Shown one piece after another: positions 1 through 10,427 of a stretch of DNA of 64,000 nt. The stretch spans positions 2,078,501 through 2,142,500 of the forward strand of contig NZ_AEUT02000001.1 of NCBI RefSeq assembly GCF_000187935.1, given 5' to 3'. Both the position numbers and the translations under genes were made by a program. The notes beneath the pieces are model-generated. The model ran no database searches. It was not told the origin of the DNA and was given only the letters and a program-made list of their open reading frames with translations. Positions within the stretch are counted from its first letter, which is position 1. Every line of letters starts with the position of its first letter. Source of the stretch: Streptococcus parauberis NCFD 2020. GTDB lineage: Bacteria > Bacillota > Bacilli > Lactobacillales > Streptococcaceae.

Positions 1-22
1 AGCGTTTTCTATTCACTTTATT

Positions 23-38
23 TTAAAAGCGCTTTTAA
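23..38. promoter_or_regulatory. Perfect 16-bp palindrome upstream of csp
   Basis: TTAAAAGC is followed directly by its reverse complement. It lies about 10 bases before the csp -35 box. It resembles a catabolite-responsive element with two mismatches, or the tail of an upstream terminator. The function is not known from the sequence alone. Confidence 0.3.
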
Positions 39-47
39 TGTTTTTTC

Positions 48-76
48 TTGACTTTACTATAACAGTTTGATACACT
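48..76 (+). promoter_or_regulatory. csp promoter
   Basis: A -35 TTGACT at 48-53 and a -10 TACACT at 71-76 are separated by 17 bases. Transcription would begin near 83 and give a leader of about 90 nt. Long leaders are typical of cold-shock genes, whose 5' UTR acts as an RNA thermosensor; no specific structure was modelled here. Confidence 0.6.
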
Positions 77-172
77 TGACTAGTAAATTAGTTTGTGAGT
101 TAGTATATGTGTTCCACATCATCGTTTCTCTCTATTTTTACACAAGAATTTATGGAAAGGAAGTAGATGATT

Positions 173-373
173 ATGGCACAAGGTACAGTTAAATGGTTTA
201 ACGCTGAAAAAGGTTTCGGTTTTATTTCAACTGAAAACGGGCAAGATGTCTTCGCACATTTTTCAGCTATCCAATCTAATGGTTTCAAATCTTTAGATGA
301 AGGACAAAAAGTGGAATTTGATGTTGAAGAAGGTCAACGTGGCCCTCAAGCAGTAAACATCGTTAAATTGTAA
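173..373 (+). CDS. csp: Cold-shock protein, CspA/CspC family
   Basis: A 66-residue single OB-fold cold-shock domain that binds single-stranded RNA and DNA and acts as an RNA chaperone in the cytoplasm. The protein opens [18 protein letters not shown] and has the RNP1 motif (KGFGFI) and RNP2-like motif (VFAHF). The length is standard for the family. An ATG at 167 is also in frame, but the purine-rich Shine-Dalgarno at 154-163 sits only 3 nt from it and 9 nt from the ATG at 173, so 173 is chosen. The gene is monocistronic, with its own promoter and terminator. Confidence 0.95.
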   Translation: MAQGTVKWFNAEKGFGFISTENGQDVFAHFSAIQSNGFKSLDEGQKVEFDVEEGQRGPQAVNIVKL

Positions 374-397
374 TTTACAATTAAACATGCATAAATG

Positions 398-427
398 ATG
401 AGTACCTTCTGGTGCTCATTTTTTTGT
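398..427 (+). terminator. Rho-independent terminator of csp
   Basis: A 9-bp stem (ATGAGTACC pairing with GGTGCTCAT, one G-U pair) with a TTCT loop, followed by seven T. Confidence 0.85.
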
Positions 428-450
428 TTAATATAGTCAGATATTTCCAT

Positions 451-500
451 TTGCTTTTAAGGATAGCAATTTGTTATAATTAAAGTCAGTTTTAGTCAAA
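451..500 (+). promoter_or_regulatory. ctsR-clpC promoter with CtsR operator
   Basis: A -35 TTGCTT (451-456) and -10 TATAAT (475-480) are spaced by 18 bases. Immediately downstream at 484-500 are two heptads, AGTCAGT-TTT-AGTCAAA. They match the CtsR direct-repeat operator (RGTCAAA-N3-RGTCAAA) with one mismatch in the first heptad. The site covers the predicted transcription start, so CtsR should repress its own operon. Confidence 0.8.
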
Positions 501-550
501 TAGGGAAACAACCTTGTGAATGAGTAAGTATTAATTAAGGGAGTGAGATT

Positions 551-1018
551 ATGCCAAGTAAAAACACATCGGATAGTATTGAAGAGTATATCAAAGAACT
601 TCTGGAGCAATCTGGGATTGCAGAAATTAAACGGTCTTTATTAGCTGACTCTTTTCAGGTTGTACCTAGTCAGATAAATTATGTCATCAAAACGCGCTTT
701 ACTGAAAGTCGTGGTTATGAAGTAGAGAGCAAACGCGGTGGCGGCGGTTATATTCGTATTGCCAAGGTGCATTTTTCAGATAAGCACCAATTAATTGGTT
801 CCATGAATGCAATGCTTGGTGAACGCGTTAGCCAACAAGTGTTTACAGATTCGATTCAAATGCTTTTTGATGAAAATCTTATTACTGAGCGAGAAGGAAA
901 CATTGTTCTTGCTATGGCGACGGACGATGTATTAGGTGAAGATGCTCCAAGCATCCGTGCAAAGATGTTATATCGTTTGTTACGTCGTATTGATAGAAAG
1001 GGAAGCATTAATGATTGA
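551..1018 (+). CDS. ctsR: Transcriptional repressor CtsR of class III heat-shock genes
   Basis: A 155-residue cytoplasmic repressor of clp and groE genes. It carries the winged-helix DNA-binding region (about residues 1-75, with the glycine-rich RGGGGYIRI wing) and the C-terminal dimerisation part. The length is normal for the family. A clear Shine-Dalgarno (GGGAGTGAG) precedes the ATG. It overlaps clpC by 8 bp, so the two are translationally coupled. A CtsR operator lies in its own promoter. Orthologues are inactivated on heat shock, partly through the McsA/McsB or Clp systems; mcsA and mcsB are absent here, as in other streptococci, where ctsR is followed directly by clpC. Confidence 0.95.
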   Translation: MPSKNTSDSIEEYIKELLEQSGIAEIKRSLLADSFQVVPSQINYVIKTRFTESRGYEVESKRGGGGYIRIAKVHFSDKHQLIGSMNAMLGERVSQQVFTDSIQMLFDENLITEREGNIVLAMATDDVLGEDAPSIRAKMLYRLLRRIDRKGSIND

Positions 1019-3455
1019 TTACTCAATAAAGATGCAAGAGATATTTAAACAGGCCCAGTACCAAGCAGCTCGCTTTGGCAGTTCGCATTTGGAGACCTGG
1101 CATATTCTCTTAGCAATGGTGAAAGAAGAAGGTTCCCTAGCAGGATTAGTTTTTAGTGAATTTAATAATAAAATTTCAGAAGAAGAATATGAAGCAGCTG
1201 CAATTTTGGCCGTGGGAAAAAGTCCTCAAGATGATATTAAAGAAGTACATTTCTTAGGTCAGTCCAAGACTTTAACCAATATTCTTAAGTTTTCTGAAAT
1301 GATAAGTTTGGTTACAAATGCTTCTGAAGTAGGTTCAGAGCATGTTCTTTTTGCAATTTTGTTAAATCCAGATATTATGGCTGCCCGACTCTTAGAGATG
1401 GCTGGCTTCAAAATTAAGGATGATGGACAAGGACAACCAAAGCTTGCTGATCTCAGAAAAGCTATTGAAATACAGGCGGCATATAGTAAAGAAACAATTA
1501 AAGCTATTCATGAGTTACGAAAACCTAAAAAAGCCAAAGGTGCTGGATCTTTTTCTGACATGATGAAGCCGGCTAGTACAGCTGGAGACTTGTCAGATTT
1601 CACCAGAGACCTAACGGAAATGGCCAACCAAGGATTATTAGAACCAGTTATCGGCAGAGATAAAGAAATCACACGGATGATTCAGGTTCTCAGTCGTAAA
1701 ACCAAGAACAATCCTGTACTAGTTGGAGATGCTGGTGTTGGTAAGACAGCCTTAGCTTATGGACTAGCTCAACGGATTGCCAATGGATCAATTCCTTATG
1801 AATTGCAAGATATGCGGGTCTTGGAATTAGATATGATGAGTGTTGTTGCGGGTACACGTTTCCGTGGGGACTTCGAAGAAAGAATGAATCAAATCATCGA
1901 CGATATTGAGACGGATGGTCAGATTATTCTTTTTGTTGATGAACTACATACAATCATGGGTTCTGGTAGTGGGATTGACAGTACTTTAGATGCAGCAAAT
2001 ATTTTAAAACCTGCTTTATCACGTGGAACGCTCCATATGGTAGGTGCGACAACACAAGAAGAGTATCAAAAACATATTGAAAAAGATGCAGCTTTATCTC
2101 GTCGTTTTGCGAAAGTGCTTATCGAAGAACCAAATTTGGAAGATGCTTATCAAATTTTGTTAGGACTAAAAGGATCTTATGAACGTTTCCATAATGTTTC
2201 AATTTCAGACCAAGCGGTCAAGACGGCTGTTAAGGTAGCTCATCGCTATTTAACCAGTAAAAATCTTCCTGATTCAGCCATTGACTTATTAGATGAAGCA
2301 AGTGCAACGGTTCAAGGGTTAGTCAAAAAAGAAAAAGCTTCCATCTTAACACCAATTGATCAAGCTATTCTAGAGAAGGATTTCAAAACAGTTTCAAAAC
2401 TATTGAAAGCTCAAGTTAATAACAAATCTGCAAAGCCTACACTAGTGACTGAAGATAATATCATGTCTACACTAAGCAAGTTATCAGGAATTCCTGTTGA
2501 AAAACTAACCCAAGCAGATAGCAAAAAATATCTTAACTTGGAAAAAGAATTGCATAAGCGTGTGATTGGTCAAGAAGATGCTGTATCAGCAATATCACGG
2601 GCAATTCGTCGCAATCAGTCAGGAATTAGAACAGGCAGACGACCTATTGGTTCATTCATGTTCTTAGGGCCAACGGGAGTTGGTAAAACAGAATTAGCAA
2701 AAGCTTTAGCAGAAGTTCTCTTTGATGATGAGTCAGCACTAATTCGATTCGATATGTCCGAGTATATGGAAAAATTTGCAGCTAGTCGATTAAATGGGGC
2801 ACCTCCAGGCTATGTCGGCTATGAAGAAGGTGGCGAACTGACAGAAAAGGTTAGAAATAAACCTTATTCTGTTCTACTATTTGATGAAGTTGAAAAAGCC
2901 CATCCGGATATCTTTAATGTCCTATTGCAAGTTCTAGATGATGGGATGTTAACAGACAGTCGCGGGCGTCGCGTTGATTTCTCAAACACCATTATTATTA
3001 TGACTAGTAACTTGGGCGCGACGGCCTTACGTGATGATAAAACAGTTGGTTTTGGTGCCAAAGATATTTCTCAAGACCACCAAGCCATGGAAAAACGAAT
3101 TTTGGAAGAATTGAAGAAATCCTACAGACCAGAATTCATTAACAGGATAGATGAGAAGGTAGTCTTCCATAGCCTCAGTCAAGAGGATATGAAAGAAGTA
3201 GTGATGATTATGGTTAAACCATTAGTTACTAATTTGGCGGAAAAAGGCGTTAGTCTGAAAATTCAACCATCGGCCCTCAACTATCTCTCAGAGGAAGGCT
3301 ATGATGTGGAGATGGGGGCAAGACCACTCCGAAGAACGATACAAACGCATATTGAAGATAAACTGTCAGAATTGATTCTTTCTGGCGACTTATCTAGTGG
3401 ACACCAGTTGAAAATAGGAATGTCCCATGGCAAATTAAAATTTGACATAGAATAA
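1011..3455 (+). CDS. clpC: ATP-dependent Clp protease ATPase subunit ClpC
   Basis: An 814-residue HSP100 AAA+ unfoldase that feeds substrates to ClpP. The N-terminal ClpN repeats cover about residues 1-140. Two AAA+ modules follow: Walker A GDAGVGKT near residue 239 with Walker B ILFVDELH, and a second Walker A GPTGVGKT near residue 553 with VLLFDEVEKAHPD. A ClpB-type C-terminal D2-small domain ends the protein. The open frame extends upstream to 936 inside ctsR. The ATG at 1011 is chosen because AAGGGAAG lies 7-14 nt before it and the protein then begins MIDYSIKMQEIFKQA, as in the family. It is the second gene of the ctsR operon. Confidence 0.95.
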   Translation: MIDYSIKMQEIFKQAQYQAARFGSSHLETWHILLAMVKEEGSLAGLVFSEFNNKISEEEYEAAAILAVGKSPQDDIKEVHFLGQSKTLTNILKFSEMISLVTNASEVGSEHVLFAILLNPDIMAARLLEMAGFKIKDDGQGQPKLADLRKAIEIQAAYSKETIKAIHELRKPKKAKGAGSFSDMMKPASTAGDLSDFTRDLTEMANQGLLEPVIGRDKEITRMIQVLSRKTKNNPVLVGDAGVGKTALAYGLAQRIANGSIPYELQDMRVLELDMMSVVAGTRFRGDFEERMNQIIDDIETDGQIILFVDELHTIMGSGSGIDSTLDAANILKPALSRGTLHMVGATTQEEYQKHIEKDAALSRRFAKVLIEEPNLEDAYQILLGLKGSYERFHNVSISDQAVKTAVKVAHRYLTSKNLPDSAIDLLDEASATVQGLVKKEKASILTPIDQAILEKDFKTVSKLLKAQVNNKSAKPTLVTEDNIMSTLSKLSGIPVEKLTQADSKKYLNLEKELHKRVIGQEDAVSAISRAIRRNQSGIRTGRRPIGSFMFLGPTGVGKTELAKALAEVLFDDESALIRFDMSEYMEKFAASRLNGAPPGYVGYEEGGELTEKVRNKPYSVLLFDEVEKAHPDIFNVLLQVLDDGMLTDSRGRRVDFSNTIIIMTSNLGATALRDDKTVGFGAKDISQDHQAMEKRILEELKKSYRPEFINRIDEKVVFHSLSQEDMKEVVMIMVKPLVTNLAEKGVSLKIQPSALNYLSEEGYDVEMGARPLRRTIQTHIEDKLSELILSGDLSSGHQLKIGMSHGKLKFDIE

Positions 3456-3460
3456 ATAAA

Positions 3461-3487
3461 AGGCTGAGGATGACACTCAGTCTTTTT
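3461..3487 (+). terminator. Terminator after clpC
   Basis: AGGCTGAG pairs with CTCAGTCT around a short loop, followed by TTTTTG. Confidence 0.8.
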
Positions 3488-3553
3488 GTCTAGTTGGAAA
3501 AACCAAAATATTTAAACTATTGAAATTTTTGCTTTATAACTAAGTATTTTTTT

Positions 3554-3620
3554 CTTGACTATTTTTGACCAAGTGATAAAATAATAGAGTAAGTTAGCAC
3601 TATCTATAAGAGAGTGCTAA
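3554..3620 (+). promoter_or_regulatory. groESL promoter with CtsR box and CIRCE (HrcA) operator
   Basis: A -35 TTGACT (3555-3560) and an extended -10, TGA-TAAAAT (3577-3582), are spaced by 16 bases. A CtsR operator on the reverse strand (CTTGACT-ATT-TTTGACC, 3554-3570) overlaps the -35. A CIRCE element, TTAGCACTA-N9-GAGTGCTAA, occupies 3594-3620 just past the start. CIRCE is the HrcA operator. Here the left arm has one mismatch to the canonical TTAGCACTC. The promoter therefore appears to be under dual CtsR and HrcA control. Confidence 0.9.
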
Positions 3621-3649
3621 ATTTCTAGTAATTAATAGGAGGCATACAC

Positions 3650-3934
3650 ATGATAAAACCTTTAGGTGACCGCGTGGTCGTGAAATTTGAAGAAGAAAAA
3701 GAACAAACTGTTGGCGGCTTTGTTCTTGCTGGAGCTCATAAAGAATCAACTAAAAAAGCTACGGTTCTTGCTGTTAGTGAGACAGGATTGCGTACCATTA
3801 CAGGTGATTTAGTTCCTCCAGTTGTCAAAGTTGGTGACAAAGTTTTAGTTGAGAATCCTGGTTTGGATGTTATCCTCGATGAGGAGACTGTAACTGTTAT
3901 TCGTGAATCAGATATTTTAGCCATTATTGACTAA
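3650..3934 (+). CDS. groES: Co-chaperonin GroES
   Basis: A 94-residue lid of the GroEL chamber, opening with the family signature [15 protein letters not shown]. The mobile loop is at about residues 17-35 ([12 protein letters not shown]). AGGAGG lies 8 nt before the ATG. It is the first gene of the groESL operon, with a 37-nt gap to groEL. Confidence 0.97.
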   Translation: MIKPLGDRVVVKFEEEKEQTVGGFVLAGAHKESTKKATVLAVSETGLRTITGDLVPPVVKVGDKVLVENPGLDVILDEETVTVIRESDILAIID

Positions 3935-3956
3935 TATACAGTATAGATAAGGATAA

Positions 3957-5600
<1,644 letters not shown>

Positions 5601-5630
5601 TATCTAATAAGAATTTATTACTATAATAAA

Positions 5631-5660
5631 AGAAGTTGCACAATGCGACTTCTTTTTAAT
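5631..5660 (+). terminator. Terminator after groEL
   Basis: A 9-bp stem, AGAAGTTGC with GCGACTTCT, and a 5-nt loop, followed by a T-rich tail. Confidence 0.85.
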
Positions 5661-5749
5661 TTTATTTTTAAATTATTTTGTAAAGGGTAGTGCTATGTGC
5701 TACAATCAAAGTGAATAAATAGAAAAATTAAAAATGGAGAGAGACCGCC

Positions 5750-8599
5750 ATGTTTAGGGATAAAAAACAAATTTTTAGCATTAGAAAAACGCTTCTTGGA
5801 GTAGGAAGTGTTTAATTAGGTGTTATGCTAACAACACAAATGATAGCCGCTGATGAAACTGTTGCAGACGTTACTGTAGCAACCACCCCATCCCTCGTCG
5901 CTGAGGCGCCTGCAATAACCACTAAAGTAGTTGAGAAAGCTGCAACAATTACCCTAACAGATACTTCGACAGCTACAACACTTAGTCCAGATGTTACAGC
6001 TGCTGCAGTTGGTGATTCAGTTGTTACAGAAACGGTCATTGCTAGTCCTATTCGTTATGTATCTGATGATACTCAGCCTGAAGGTTACCAAGCAGTACAG
6101 ACTCAAGGAACTGATGGTAAATTGATTACAACTACAGTAAATGGCGTGTCTACAGTCCAACGGATTGAGCCTACAGAAACTGTTATTGTGATGGGGATAA
6201 TGCCAACAACAACGACAGAGATGATTGCACCAGCTATAACTGAATATAGTATTGATGTCACAAAACCAGTTGTCACCGATGTAATTATTCTTGGCCAAGA
6301 TGGGACTAAAACAACTACAACAACTAATATTATTCAAACAGAAACAACAGATCCAGCCAGCCAGGCTGTCTATGATGATAGTTATAAATGGATAGACCAA
6401 ACTTTCTATCATGTTGATACAACTCAGACATTACCAAGTGATCGGATTGTTCTTGATACATTGTTTGTGGATAGACCTCCGTTGACTGCTGATTATAATA
6501 CTACTGAATCAACTGTTCGTGAACTTGCTCAATACAGTTAGAACTATATATATGAGTATCTAACAGTAACCAATCCTGATGGAACAACTACACAAACAAG
6601 ATATATTAGAACAATCACGGCTGAAATGTCAGACCCAACAGATACACAATTACGTAGTTTGCTTGGTTTGACAGATGATGCGGCATTCTATTCACGTTTG
6701 TTGACAACAGCTCAAGAAGATATGTGGACAGCATCCGCACAAGACTATGGTATAGAAATAGTACCAGAAGATTTATCAACATCGACAGATGACTTTTTGA
6801 GATATGATAACAGTAATATTATCAATGATGCCTTTTATGCTGATATCAAGGCAGATTATCAACGTGCCATACTAGCTGAACAAGAGTTAGAAGCACTTGG
6901 TTCATGGACAACGCAACAGCAGACAGATATGAATATATTACTGACCGGTTCAATTCATTAACACGTCGCTATAATAATTATAAAGGCAGTATTTCTACGT
7001 CAATTGATTACAGTAATACGACAATGATGTCTGATACACAAAAAGCTGATTTTGAAGCCAGAATTCATGCTCTCCCTGAGGAGTTACAGCGTATCATTGC
7101 TGACTTGGTAATTTATGACAATGAAATTCCAGGGAACCTTAGGTTTAGCAAATTCAGCTGCCCAATCAATTGCTTTGAAATATGAGGCAAGCAATACTAG
7201 TTTGATGGAAACTGTTCTCCATGAAATGACTCATATTATCGACTTCAAGAGTGGTTTATATGTTGAGACAAGTGATAGAAATACTGATGGTACTCTTGAC
7301 ACTGTTCCGGCCTTATCTGATACACAAGAATTTTTAGATATCTACCATACCTATTTTGATCGTAGTGATGTTTGGCCTTACTATAGAGATAATAGTTCTG
7401 AAGCGTTTGCTGAAGTATTAAGTCAGTATATTATGCACCGTCTATTTGGTTCACCATATGCTACTTATGTTCCAAATCCATATACTGGTGATGCATATGA
7501 TCCAGGTAATGGGACAGGCTATAGTCCATTTGCAGCTACTGAATTCTACTTTGCTAGTCTCTTTAATAAATTATTTGAATACCCAAGAACAGCAACTGTT
7601 GTTCCTTATGTGACAACTATTACGCAAAAAGCTCCTATCAATGGTCAAGTTATTTATGGAGCAATGCCAACAGATTCCACAATGACAACTGCTTATAAGA
7701 CAATATATGTTGCCGATCCAAATAAAGTATATGATCCAACTGGTCAAACAGATGTCGTAAAGGCAGGCGCTGATGGTCAAAAAACAGTGAGAATTACCTA
7801 TTCATTAGATGCTAATAATCAATTGGTAGCTACAGAAACTGTTATTTCTGACACAGCTGTGCAGGACCAAATTATTACTAAAGGTACTCAACCAACAAGC
7901 ACTGATACGGCAGTGGCTATAACAGTGGTTTATCAAGAAGTTACAGACAATTCATTAGCTGACTGGCAAGTTAAGGTTGTTGATAATGGACAAGCAGGAC
8001 TTGTCAGCACAGCAACAACTTACATATTAGATCCAACAACTGGAGTGATTACTCCAGCAACAACGACAACTACTGTAACACCAATGAAACCAATGATTGT
8101 TCAATACAAAGTTGGTGTTGATAAAGTAACAGCAATTGCTTACCAAACAGAGTATCGTGATAATCCAACTTTACTAAAAGGTACACAAGTTGTTGTGACT
8201 CCTGGTGAAGATGGTCAAACTACTCAGTCTGTTCAATCTTATGATTTCATCCAAGATGGGGCAAATAGCCATTTTACTAATGTTCAATATGGTAATCCTG
8301 TAATTATTGATGCTCAAAATAGAATGATTGAAGAAGGAACTTATGTTGCTCCCGAAACACCAGATGAAAATCCAGCAGAGCCTTCAAAACCAGAAGCTAA
8401 ACCTCAACCTGTGGTTGTGAAAGATACTAAGAAGGAAATTCTAACAGTTGCAACTCCAAAAGAGAAAACTCCTGTTAAAGAAGCGCAGCTTCCAACAACC
8501 GGAGACAAAGCTTCTAGCTTCTCTGCAATTGTTTCAAGTTCAATACTCTTGGTTACCGGCTTAGCTTTATCAAAAAAATTAAAAAAAGATAGAAACTAA
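5750..8599 (+). pseudogene. Decayed LPXTG-anchored zinc metallopeptidase (anthrax lethal factor/M34-like)
   Basis: One ancestral gene of about 950 codons, now broken four times. The start at 5750 gives a YSIRK-type signal (FSIRKTLLGVGSV) cut by TAA at 5813. The same frame continues from 5816 to TAG at 6539, then on to about 6905-6955, where the reading shifts to another frame. It shifts back near 7130-7136, just after the residues IYDNEIPG. Past that point lies a metallopeptidase core: HEMTH at 7220-7234, then SEAFAE with candidate third-ligand Glu at 7400. This layout resembles the ATLF/M34 family (lethal factor, PPEP). G5-like Thr-rich repeats follow, then LPTTG, a membrane helix and a basic tail. 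The family call rests on motif layout only. Loss of function is well supported by the lesions. Confidence 0.8.
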
Positions 8600-8691
8600 A
8601 AGTTTAAGCTAACTTTAAGTCAGTCTGCCTATAATTAGGTTATCTCTATTTCTTCTTGCATTACCAAGGAGAAAAATTTCATAACCTCCTT

Positions 8692-8721
8692 AAAAGCCCT
8701 TAAGAATTCTTAAGGGCTTTT
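8692..8721. terminator. Bidirectional terminator
   Basis: A perfect 30-bp palindrome built from AAAAGCCCTTAAGAA and its reverse complement. It has A-rich and T-rich flanks and lies between the convergent metallopeptidase remnant and the dipeptidase gene. Confidence 0.85.
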
Positions 8722-8726
8722 ATTGT

Positions 8727-10223
8727 TTATTTTTTATTTGACTTTATGTTTTTTTGAACTTGTTTTTCCATTTTGCTTTCAATTTCTTTTAGACGTTTGA
8801 ATGTTTTTTCAGCACGGTCCATTGAAGATTGGTCTGCTTTTTCTTGAGCGGCTGTTGGATCAGATTGCTGTAAATCACTAACTTCTTTGTTAATTTGATC
8901 TTGTTCAGTCATCCAAGTTTTTTCTAATTCCTTCATTTCGTCAACAACTGATGTGCCGAATTTTTTAGGATATTTAGCAGCCATATCATTGATGTGTGAA
9001 ATTGTCCAATACCAAGAATCTTTATTGTATTTAGTGCTAGTTTCCTGATATGCTTCATAAGTTTTAGTGATATTTCCTAAGTATGGAAGATATGGTGCAT
9101 TTCTTGGGCTACCAATTGATAACCACATAACACCACCACCTAGTTCTGCTGGAATACCATCTTTAAGTTGGAAAACATGTGCTTCCATAACGTTTGGATT
9201 TGAAATTGGATAAGCATAGCCTTTGACAGCCTCTTTAGATTTAGGTTTTCCTTTGCCATCAAGTTCCATTTGATCTAAAGGTTTCAATTCTAAACCTTCA
9301 AAACGGTTACGTTGAAGTTTAATGGCATCTTCTAAAGTGAATTTTTTATCAGTACTTTGAAGTAATTCAAAATTATCATCTTTGTAGGTTACTTTAGAAT
9401 CTGGGTCGAGAGATTTAATACCTGAGAAGGTACGTGATCTGTTTGCATCATCCATTGGTGGATTGTATGATTGAGAGATATGGAATTGACCATCAACTTC
9501 TTTATAAGTTTTAGCTTCTTTAGCAAGCTTTTCAACATCAGCTGAAGCAATGACATTTTCTTTATCAGTTAAATCAACATGACCTAGATAGAAAGTGTTA
9601 GGGAATACTGCGAATTTATCATCTGGGAATTTCATCGCTACATATTGGTGGCCAGATAAAATTTCCATGTACCAGATACCGTCTTTATCAGCGATAGTTA
9701 CGATATTACCTTCGGCAGAGCCTTCTTCATCAACAATCTTAGCAATTAATTCAATACCTTCTTTAGCGGTTTTTACGCTTGGTAAAATCACACTTGGCAT
9801 TGACGATTCTGCAATTCCGTCTTCAACATATGGGTCTTTCTTTTGAATCTTTTCATTTGCTGATGCGGATACAGTAGCTGACATAGATACACCGAATTCA
9901 TTCATACCAGCTTCATCATATACACCATATTTTGGAGTAACATCAGGGACAGCAGTGTATTTATAAGAATGACTTGGTAATGGGTATTCAAATCCATTGG
10001 ACTTATCTTTCCATATATCACCATCTTTATTATCTTTTGCTTGTCTAACAACAAAAGTTTTATTATGATTTGGTTCTAAATCCTCCGTACGACCATAGAG
10101 TGTACTGCCGTCTGTGGTTAAATCTTTACCAATGATGAAACCAGTACAGGCATCTACTGAACTTTGCAAAGTGAATGCTGTTAATAATGCTACAGCTCCT
10201 AAAGTTATTTTTCTCGTGTTCAT
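8727..10223 (-). CDS. pepD: Secreted C69-family dipeptidase
   Basis: A 498-residue peptidase of family C69 (Ntn hydrolase, PepD/dipeptidase A type) that cleaves dipeptides. A signal-like N-terminus (residues 1-25, ending SSVDA) leads straight into Cys26 (CTGFIIGKDLTTDGSTLYGRTED). In this family the exposed cysteine is the catalytic nucleophile after processing. The C-terminal roughly 60 residues are Lys/Glu-rich and probably helical. The open frame reaches 10292, but GGAGG at 10230-10234 lies 6 nt from the ATG at 10223 and only 3 nt from one at 10226. The gene has its own promoter and an overlapping cre site, so CcpA control is likely. The symbol is by family similarity. Confidence 0.85.
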   Translation of the reverse strand: MNTRKITLGAVALLTAFTLQSSVDACTGFIIGKDLTTDGSTLYGRTEDLEPNHNKTFVVRQAKDNKDGDIWKDKSNGFEYPLPSHSYKYTAVPDVTPKYGVYDEAGMNEFGVSMSATVSASANEKIQKKDPYVEDGIAESSMPSVILPSVKTAKEGIELIAKIVDEEGSAEGNIVTIADKDGIWYMEILSGHQYVAMKFPDDKFAVFPNTFYLGHVDLTDKENVIASADVEKLAKEAKTYKEVDGQFHISQSYNPPMDDANRSRTFSGIKSLDPDSKVTYKDDNFELLQSTDKKFTLEDAIKLQRNRFEGLELKPLDQMELDGKGKPKSKEAVKGYAYPISNPNVMEAHVFQLKDGIPAELGGGVMWLSIGSPRNAPYLPYLGNITKTYEAYQETSTKYNKDSWYWTISHINDMAAKYPKKFGTSVVDEMKELEKTWMTEQDQINKEVSDLQQSDPTAAQEKADQSSMDRAEKTFKRLKEIESKMEKQVQKNIKSNKK

Positions 10224-10244
10224 CATGAACCTCCAAATAAAATA

Positions 10245-10292
10245 TGTGAGCGCTTCCATAGTTATTATAGTGCACATTAGTTTATTTTTCAA
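10245..10292 (-). promoter_or_regulatory. pepD promoter with CcpA cre site
   Basis: On the reverse strand, -35 TTGAAA (10292-10287) and -10 TATAAT (10269-10264) are spaced by exactly 17 bases. At 10245-10258 the reverse strand reads TGGAAGCGCTCACA, which matches the cre consensus TGWAANCGNTNWCA with one mismatch. It covers about +6 to +20 relative to the predicted start, a position that gives repression by CcpA. Confidence 0.75.
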
Positions 10293-10427
10293 TAGGCTTC
10301 TTAAATTATTTCATTTTGTAAATTATCTAAATTTTAAAACCTATTTTTATTATTTACCTCACATTTTCCACAGTTCCGATGATTAAATTTTGATATAATA
10401 ATAATGAAAAAGGTGAGGTGATTAGAT

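Noticed and set aside
6017..6412. A 131-residue Cys-rich reverse-strand frame in the metallopeptidase remnant
   Set aside because: The composition follows from Thr-rich codons on the other strand; no start site.
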